Source: Nitrospira sp.
GTDB lineage: Bacteria > Nitrospirota > Nitrospiria > Nitrospirales > Nitrospiraceae
Length of the DNA: 10,000 nt
Direction: 5' to 3'
Assembly: GCA_020216985.1 (NCBI GenBank)
Contig: JAIWOH010000042.1
Coordinates: 1 to 10,000, forward strand
The notes below the pieces were generated by a model. It was not told the origin of the DNA. It made no database searches and worked only from the letters and a program-made list of their open reading frames with translations. How positions within the stretch are numbered: position 1 is the stretch's first letter; each line of letters starts with the position of its first letter. The position numbers and the translations under genes are program-made. This document shows, in pieces, positions 4,917 through 10,000 of this stretch.

Positions 4917-7900
4917 CTAGTGCGCGGCGCCGGCCTTGCGTTTGCGCTCTTCGAGCACCCGCTTGTAGTCGGTCGGCATCACCTTCACGAATTTGGGCAA
5001 CAACGTCTCCCAGGCGTCAAGAATCCGCTTCGCGTTTCGGCTGCCGGTATGCATGAAATGCGACGCGATCATCTCATGCAGCATCTTTTTGTCCTCTTCC
5101 GTCCTCACCGCTTCAAGCTCGACCATGCCGAGATTGCAGCGGGACTCGAATTTCCCGAACTCGTTCAAGACGAAGGCGACGCCGCCCGACATGCCGGCGG
5201 CGAAATTTCGGCCGGTGCTCCCCAACACGACCACCACGCCGCCCGTCATATATTCGCAGCCGTGATCGCCCGTACCCTCGACGACGGCGCGCGCGCCGCT
5301 GTTGCGGACCGCAAACCGTTCTCCCGCCATGCCGTAGAAATAGGCTTCACCCTGCGTCGCGCCGTACAACGACGTATTGCCGATCAAAATCGTCTCTTCG
5401 GGATTGAACGTCGCCTCTTTGGGAGGGAAAACGACGATCTTTCCGCCCGACAGACCTTTGCCCAAATAATCGTTCGACTCGCCTTCAAGAACGAGGGTGA
5501 CGCCTCGCGCAAGGAACGCGCCGAACGACTGCCCCGCCGAACCGGTGAATTTGATCGTGATGGTATCCGGAGGCAAGCCGTCCGGCCCGTACCGCTTTGC
5601 AATGCGGCCGGACAACATCGTCCCGACCGCACGATTCACGTTGCGAATCGGCAGATCGAGTTTGATCGACTCGCCTCGTTCAATCGCCGGGGCGCAGAGC
5701 TCGATCAACTTTCTATCGAGAACGTTCGCAATCCCATGGTCTTGAGCCTGCACGCAATGACGCGCCGTCTCCGGGCTGACCTCCGGCATCGTCAACAAGG
5801 CCGTCAGATCCAATCCCTTGGCCTTCCAGTGGTCGATCGCTTTGTGGGCCTTGAGTTTGTCCACTCGTCCGACCATCTCGCCGACCGTGCGGAATCCCAG
5901 CCCGGCCATGATTCTCCGCAATTCTTCGGCGACGAAGAAAAAGTAGTTCACCACGTGTTCGGGCCGCCCCGTGAACTTTTTCCGAAGCGCGGGATCTTGC
6001 GTCGCCACTCCGACCGGACAGGTATTGAGGTGGCACTTCCGCATCATGATGCAGCCCTCGACGATCAACGGCGCCGTCGAGAAGCCGAACTCCTCGGCTC
6101 CGAGGAGCGCCGCGATGGCGACGTCGCGTCCGGTTTTCAATTGGCCGTCCGTCTCGACACGAATCCGCCCACGAAGATCGTTCATCACCAGCGTCTGGTG
6201 AGTTTCCGCCAACCCCAACTCCCACGGAATGCCCGCGTACTTAATGGAAGACAGGGGCGAGGCGCCGGTGCCGCCGGAGTCTCCGCTGATCAACACCTTG
6301 TCGGCGTGGGCCTTGGCAACGCCGGCGGCCACGGTCCCGACCCCGACCTCCGCGACCAGCTTGACCGACACATCCGCCTCCGGATTGGCGTTTTTCAGGT
6401 CGAAAATCAGTTGAGCCAAGTCCTCGATCGAATAGATGTCGTGGTGCGGCGGCGGCGAGATCAACTGCACGCCCGGCGTCGAATACCGCAGCCTCGCGAT
6501 GACTTCATCGACTTTATGCCCCGGCAACTGCCCTCCCTCTCCCGGCTTGGCCCCCTGCGCCATCTTGATCTGCAATTCTCTGGCGTTGGCCAAATAGTGC
6601 GCCGTCACGCCGAACCTGGCCGACGCCACCTGCTTGATGTAGGAATTCTTGGAATCGCCGTTGGGAAGCGGAATGAATCGCTCGGGGTCCTCGCCCCCTT
6701 CCCCGGTGTTGCTCTTCGCACCGATCCGGTTCATCGCGATCGCGAGCGTCTCATGGGCTTCCTTGCTGATCGCTCCAAAGGACATGGCGCCGGTCGTGAA
6801 CCGCTTGACGATCTCTTTCGCCGGCTCAACCTCCTCAAGCGGAATGGGCTCCGGCAGGAACTTAAAGTCGAGCAACCCGCGCAAATTCGAGCGCCGCTTG
6901 CTCTCATCGTTTACCAACCGGGCGAACTCCTCGTAAATCTTGGAGTCGTTCAGCCTGGTCGCGTGCTGGAGCTTGTAGATCGTTTCAGGATTCCAGTTGT
7001 GATGCTCGCCCTGGACCCGATAGTGAATCTCCCCCCCGAAATCAAGTTGGCGAATCGGTGCCGGCTCGTAGGCCACGCGATGCCGGCGGACGGTTTCTTC
7101 TCCGATTTCCCGAATGCCGATGCCTTCGATGCGAGAGGCGGTGCCCGTAAAATAGCGGTCGATCAGCTCATGATTCAGGCCGATGGCCTCAAAAATCTGC
7201 GCGCCGCAATAGGATTGCACGGTCGAAATCCCCATCTTGGAAAAGATCTTGAGCAATCCCTTCCCGACGGCCTTGATATATTTTCCCTCGGCGGTCTGCG
7301 CATCCAACCCCTCCGGCAAATAGCCGTCCCGCTCCATATCCACCAGAGACTCGAACACCAGATAGGGGTTCACCGTACCGGCGCCGAATCCGATGAGACA
7401 GGCGAAATGGTGCACATCGCGAGGCTCGCCGCTCTCGACGATGAGTCCGACTTCCGTCCTGGTGCATTCCCGCACCAAATGGTGATGGACCGCCGAGATG
7501 CCGAGCAAGCTGGGAATCGGCGCCCATTCGTCGTTCACGCCGCGATCGCTCAAAATCAGAAACTTATAGCCTTCACGAATCGCCTGCGACGCCTGGCGGC
7601 ACAGGTCGTCCACGGCCGATTCCACTCCGTCCGGCCCCGCGGCGACCCGGAAGAGCATCTTGAGCGTCTTGCTTTTGAAGTGAGGGTCCGCGATTTCTCG
7701 AATTTTCTGAAGGTCGGCGTTCGTCAGGATCGGCTGTTTGACGCGAATCCGGCGGCACGACTCGGGATGCTCCTCCATAAGATTCGGCTTCGGTCCGATG
7801 CTGGTGGAAAGCGACATGACCAGCTCTTCGCGGATCGGATCGATCGGCGGATTCGTCACCTGGGCGAAGAGCTGCTTGAAATATTTGAAGAGCAGTTGCG

Positions 7901-9434
7901 GGCGCTCGGACAACACCGCGAGCGGCGTGTCGGTCCCCATCGATGAGACCGCCTCCTGCCCCTCCACGACCATCGGCGTAATCACCATCTTCAATTCTTC
8001 GACCGTATAGCCGAAGGCCTGCTGCCGCTGACGCAGGGTCTGATGGTCCGGCTGAGGCACGTTAAGCGGCTCCGGCAACTCATCCAAGGAAATTCGATAC
8101 TGGGTCACCCAAGCGCGGTAGGGCTTTCGGCCGGCGATCTCCGCTTTGACTTCTTCGTCGTCGATGATCCGCCCCTGTACCGTATCCACAAGAAACATCC
8201 GACCCGGCATCAGCCGTCCTTTTTGGTGGACCCGCTGAATGTCCAAGGGAAGAACTCCCGCTTCCGACGCCAACACGACCAACCCGTCCGTCGTGACCGC
8301 ATAGCGACAGGGCCGCAAGCCGTTTCGATCCAAGGTGGCGCCGATCAGTTTGCCGTCCGTAAAACACACGGCGGCCGGCCCGTCCCACGGCTCCTGCATC
8401 GCGGCATGGTACTCGTAAAACCCGCGACGATCCAAATCCATCTGCGGATTGCCGACCCAGGGCTCCGGAATGAGCATCATCATGGCGTGCGGCAACGAGC
8501 GCCCCCCCATCGTCAGGAACTCAACCGCGTTGTCCAGGCAAGCCGAATCGCTTTGATGCTCATCGACGATAGGAAATAATTTGACGATGTCGGAACCGAA
8601 CAGGTCCGAATTCAATCGGCCTTGTCTGGCCTTCATCCAGTTCACGTTGCCCTTCAACGTGTTGATTTCTCCGTTGTGGCAGATATACCGATAGGGATGC
8701 GCCAGCGGCCACGTGGGGAACGTGTTCGTGCTGAATCGCGAATGGACCAGCGCCAACGCGCTGACCAGCGAGTCATCCTGCAAGTCCTGATAATACTCCG
8801 CCATCTGATGGGGGAGCAGCAGTCCTTTGTACACGATGGTGTTGACGGACAGGCTGGCCACGTAAAAATAGCCGCGCCCTTGGATGGCCGACTCGCGGAT
8901 CGCGCGTTCCACGCGCTTACGGACGACGTACAACTTGCGCTCGAACTGGGCCTCGTTGAAAATGTCCCTCGCGATGAAGAGCTGGCGCATGAAGGGTTCG
9001 GTGCGCCGCGCCGTTTCCCCGATGACGTCGCTCTTGACCGGCACGTCTCTCCAGCCGAGCAGCCGCAACCCCTCTTCTTTGATGATGTCGCCGAACACCT
9101 GCTCGCACTGGCGCCGCTGATCCTCCAGCGGCGGAAGAAATACCATACCGACGCCGTATTCACCGGCCTCTCCCAATGAGACGCCGACATCGGCCGCCGC
9201 GCGTTTCATGAACGCGTGGGGAATCTGCAGCAGAATGCCGGCGCCGTCACCGGTCCGAGGATCGCTTCCCTGCGCGCCGCGATGCGCGAGGTGTTCTAAA
9301 ATCAGGAGTCCTTTTTGGACGATGTCATGAGACTTCTGTCCCTTGATGTTGACCACGAAGCCGATCCCACAGGAATCTCGTTCGTGTCGGGGGTCGTAAA
9401 GTCCTTGTTTGAGAGGAAAACCTGGAACGTTCAT
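4917..9434 (-). CDS. gltB: Glutamate synthase large subunit
   Basis: A 1505-residue alpha subunit of GOGAT, which makes two glutamates from glutamine and 2-oxoglutarate. The start places a 21-residue propeptide before C22 (DSCGIGFV), the N-terminal nucleophile of class II glutamine amidotransferases; cleavage exposes it. The amidotransferase domain (22 to about 430) includes [28 protein letters not shown] (about 229-240) and [12 protein letters not shown] (about 250-262). A central domain follows. The FMN-binding synthase barrel has [12 protein letters not shown] (about 960-975) and [13 protein letters not shown] (about 1050-1062), and the 3Fe-4S cysteines are C1128, C1134 and C1139 in C-x5-C-x4-C. 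The C-terminal Gly-rich beta-helix domain (about 1290-1430) contains [12 protein letters not shown] and [11 protein letters not shown]. All signature residues are intact and the length is normal. Start: ATG 9434 is preferred, with GGGA eight bases upstream. GTG 9452 would add six residues and has only a distant GGAA. Confidence 0.97.
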   Translation of the reverse strand: MNVPGFPLKQGLYDPRHERDSCGIGFVVNIKGQKSHDIVQKGLLILEHLAHRGAQGSDPRTGDGAGILLQIPHAFMKRAAADVGVSLGEAGEYGVGMVFLPPLEDQRRQCEQVFGDIIKEEGLRLLGWRDVPVKSDVIGETARRTEPFMRQLFIARDIFNEAQFERKLYVVRKRVERAIRESAIQGRGYFYVASLSVNTIVYKGLLLPHQMAEYYQDLQDDSLVSALALVHSRFSTNTFPTWPLAHPYRYICHNGEINTLKGNVNWMKARQGRLNSDLFGSDIVKLFPIVDEHQSDSACLDNAVEFLTMGGRSLPHAMMMLIPEPWVGNPQMDLDRRGFYEYHAAMQEPWDGPAAVCFTDGKLIGATLDRNGLRPCRYAVTTDGLVVLASEAGVLPLDIQRVHQKGRLMPGRMFLVDTVQGRIIDDEEVKAEIAGRKPYRAWVTQYRISLDELPEPLNVPQPDHQTLRQRQQAFGYTVEELKMVITPMVVEGQEAVSSMGTDTPLAVLSERPQLLFKYFKQLFAQVTNPPIDPIREELVMSLSTSIGPKPNLMEEHPESCRRIRVKQPILTNADLQKIREIADPHFKSKTLKMLFRVAAGPDGVESAVDDLCRQASQAIREGYKFLILSDRGVNDEWAPIPSLLGISAVHHHLVRECTRTEVGLIVESGEPRDVHHFACLIGFGAGTVNPYLVFESLVDMERDGYLPEGLDAQTAEGKYIKAVGKGLLKIFSKMGISTVQSYCGAQIFEAIGLNHELIDRYFTGTASRIEGIGIREIGEETVRRHRVAYEPAPIRQLDFGGEIHYRVQGEHHNWNPETIYKLQHATRLNDSKIYEEFARLVNDESKRRSNLRGLLDFKFLPEPIPLEEVEPAKEIVKRFTTGAMSFGAISKEAHETLAIAMNRIGAKSNTGEGGEDPERFIPLPNGDSKNSYIKQVASARFGVTAHYLANARELQIKMAQGAKPGEGGQLPGHKVDEVIARLRYSTPGVQLISPPPHHDIYSIEDLAQLIFDLKNANPEADVSVKLVAEVGVGTVAAGVAKAHADKVLISGDSGGTGASPLSSIKYAGIPWELGLAETHQTLVMNDLRGRIRVETDGQLKTGRDVAIAALLGAEEFGFSTAPLIVEGCIMMRKCHLNTCPVGVATQDPALRKKFTGRPEHVVNYFFFVAEELRRIMAGLGFRTVGEMVGRVDKLKAHKAIDHWKAKGLDLTALLTMPEVSPETARHCVQAQDHGIANVLDRKLIELCAPAIERGESIKLDLPIRNVNRAVGTMLSGRIAKRYGPDGLPPDTITIKFTGSAGQSFGAFLARGVTLVLEGESNDYLGKGLSGGKIVVFPPKEATFNPEETILIGNTSLYGATQGEAYFYGMAGERFAVRNSGARAVVEGTGDHGCEYMTGGVVVVLGSTGRNFAAGMSGGVAFVLNEFGKFESRCNLGMVELEAVRTEEDKKMLHEMIASHFMHTGSRNAKRILDAWETLLPKFVKVMPTDYKRVLEERKRKAGAAH

Positions 9435-9527
9435 GTCCCGTATCCCGTTCACAATGTGGGGAAGTTTCCTAATCGGACGGAGCGCGTCGAACGAGGAGAT
9501 TTGGACCCGGTTGATTTCATCATGCTC

Positions 9528-9546
9528 CGGCTGAATTTCTCAGCCG
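9528..9546 (-). promoter_or_regulatory. Stem-loop in the gltB leader region
   Basis: A perfect 7-bp stem CGGCTGA / TCAGCCG with a 5-nt loop lies about 95 bp upstream of the gltB ATG. One arm is part of a direct repeat: TTCTCAG at 9537-9543 and again at 9548-9554, with an 11-bp period. If the candidate promoter just upstream is right, the stem is near the 5' end of the gltB transcript and could affect stability or act as a control element. It is not followed by a T tract on the minus strand, so it is not an obvious terminator. Confidence 0.4.
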
Positions 9547-9552
9547 ATTCTC

Positions 9553-9582
9553 AGGGAGGAACTTACTGGATGGGTCCTCCCT
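9553..9582. promoter_or_regulatory. Large dyad between gltB and the polyprenyl synthase gene
   Basis: Perfect inverted repeat AGGGAGGA (9553-9560) / TCCTCCCT (9575-9582), with a 14-bp gap and arm centres 22 bp apart, two helical turns. It falls in and around the spacer of the candidate gltB promoter on the minus strand. That is where an operator for a dimeric regulator could sit. I cannot match it to a known nitrogen regulator consensus. Confidence 0.42.
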
Positions 9583-9589
9583 CTGTCAA
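9560..9589 (-). promoter_or_regulatory. Candidate sigma70-type promoter for gltB-gltD
   Basis: A perfect TTGACA is read on the minus strand at 9589-9584. An 18-bp spacer leads to TAAGTT at 9565-9560, only 3 of 6 to the -10 consensus. It would give a leader of about 120 nt before the gltB ATG. The consensus -35 is the main support; the poor -10 would fit a promoter that needs an activator. Confidence 0.35.
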
Positions 9590-9625
9590 GGTCGTCCCAC
9601 CGCCCCCCTAACCGCCACCGTTTGC

Positions 9626-9655
9626 TTGACTTTATTTCCCACTCTGCCATACCAT
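9626..9655 (+). promoter_or_regulatory. Candidate promoter of the polyprenyl synthase gene
   Basis: TTGACT (9626-9631, 5 of 6) is separated by 18 bp from TACCAT (9650-9655, 4 of 6). The predicted transcription start is about 9662, next to the ATG at 9664 and 17 bases before the GTG at 9679, so the mRNA would have almost no leader. Confidence 0.45.
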
Positions 9656-9678
9656 CCCCCTCCATGAGTGGAGGCCCC

Positions 9679-10000
9679 GTGATTTCAACCATCAACACCA
9701 TGGCGGACGTCTGGGAGGCGTATCGCCACGAGCTGGAAGAAGTCGAAGAGCGGGTGAAGCAAAACCTCGATTCCAGCGTCGCGCTCGTCAACACGGTGGC
9801 CGCCCAAATCTTAAGCGGAGGCGGAAAGCGCATCAGACCGCTTCTTCTTTTGTTGAGCGCCCGGCTCTGCGGCTACGCGGACAAAGAACACCATCAACTG
9901 GGAAGCCTGGTGGAATTTATCCACACCGCTACGTTGTTGCACGACGACGTCGTCGACGAAGCCGATCTCCGCCGAGGCCGACGGACCGCACGACGGGTTT
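9679..10000 (+). CDS. Trans-polyprenyl diphosphate synthase, 5' part (runs off the window)
   Basis: Only the first 107 residues are present. The enzyme condenses isopentenyl diphosphate with an allylic primer to build the isoprenoid chain for quinones or carrier lipid. Visible motifs are GGGKRIRP (47-54, substrate-binding K50 and R53), EFIHTATLLHDDVVDEADLRRG (79-100, shown here as two parts: H82 with the upstream helix, then the first aspartate-rich motif DDVVD at 89-93 with R98/R99). Residue -5 to the first Asp is Ala (A84) rather than an aromatic, which in this family goes with long products (heptaprenyl to decaprenyl) rather than farnesyl. IspB, HepT/HepS2 and SdsA-type proteins share this pattern, so no symbol is given. 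Start: GTG 9679 has GGAGG four bases upstream. ATG 9664, in frame, adds five residues, has no Shine-Dalgarno and would be leaderless from the candidate promoter. ATG 9700 is less likely. Confidence 0.92.
   Translation, partial: MISTINTMADVWEAYRHELEEVEERVKQNLDSSVALVNTVAAQILSGGGKRIRPLLLLLSARLCGYADKEHHQLGSLVEFIHTATLLHDDVVDEADLRRGRRTARRV

Noticed and set aside
4893-7946. A 1017-codon open frame on the plus strand opposite gltB, and a 433-codon one (3619-4920) opposite gltD
   Set aside because: Both lie wholly antisense to intact, motif-complete gltB and gltD. Long antisense frames are common in GC-rich genes with biased third positions. Their translations are rich in Arg, His, Gln and Asp with no recognisable domain, and no plausible ribosome site was found.

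Overview
The window is GC-rich (roughly 55-60 % by eye) and bacterial. It carries mostly housekeeping genes and no mobile element, CRISPR array, rRNA or tRNA that I can see. Protein style, a standalone gltB-gltD pair of the NADPH type and a long-chain trans-polyprenyl synthase fit a Gram-negative, quinone-respiring bacterium. A member of Nitrospirota is my best guess, but it comes from general resemblance only and should be held loosely.

Layout from left to right. 1-185: non-coding or unresolved edge with an imperfect 15-bp tandem repeat. 186-1739 (+): AAA+ ATPase of the Ycf46 type. 1963-2394 (+): a 143-residue conserved-looking helical protein of unknown function. A hairpin lies between it and the convergent gene at 2445-2834 (-), which encodes a secreted, very highly charged low-complexity protein. 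A 292-bp divergent spacer follows, holding a direct repeat, a short dyad and a candidate promoter. 3127-3381 (+): a small single-pass membrane protein. 3454-4890 (-) and 4917-9434 (-): gltD and gltB, transcribed gltB to gltD with a 26-nt spacer, so very probably one operon. A 244-bp divergent spacer (to the 9679 start) holds two hairpins or dyads and candidate promoters for both sides. 9679-10000 (+): the 5' part of a polyprenyl diphosphate synthase gene, cut by the window edge.

How the genes work together: GltB and GltD form glutamate synthase (GOGAT). GltB takes the amide nitrogen of glutamine and builds glutamate from 2-oxoglutarate, and GltD supplies electrons from NADPH through FAD and iron-sulfur clusters. 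The polyprenyl synthase is divergent and metabolically separate, making the isoprenoid tail of a quinone or the carrier lipid. The Ycf46-like ATPase and the small genes at 1963, 2445 and 3127 have no functional link to GOGAT that the sequence shows.

Nothing here looks like a new multi-gene system. The points most worth a second look are regulatory. Three plus-strand genes lack a Shine-Dalgarno sequence at their ATG and have a -10-like hexamer 6-9 bp before it, suggesting leaderless transcription. An 8-bp-arm dyad sits over a candidate gltB promoter. The charged secreted protein gene is a strongly strand-asymmetric purine tract.
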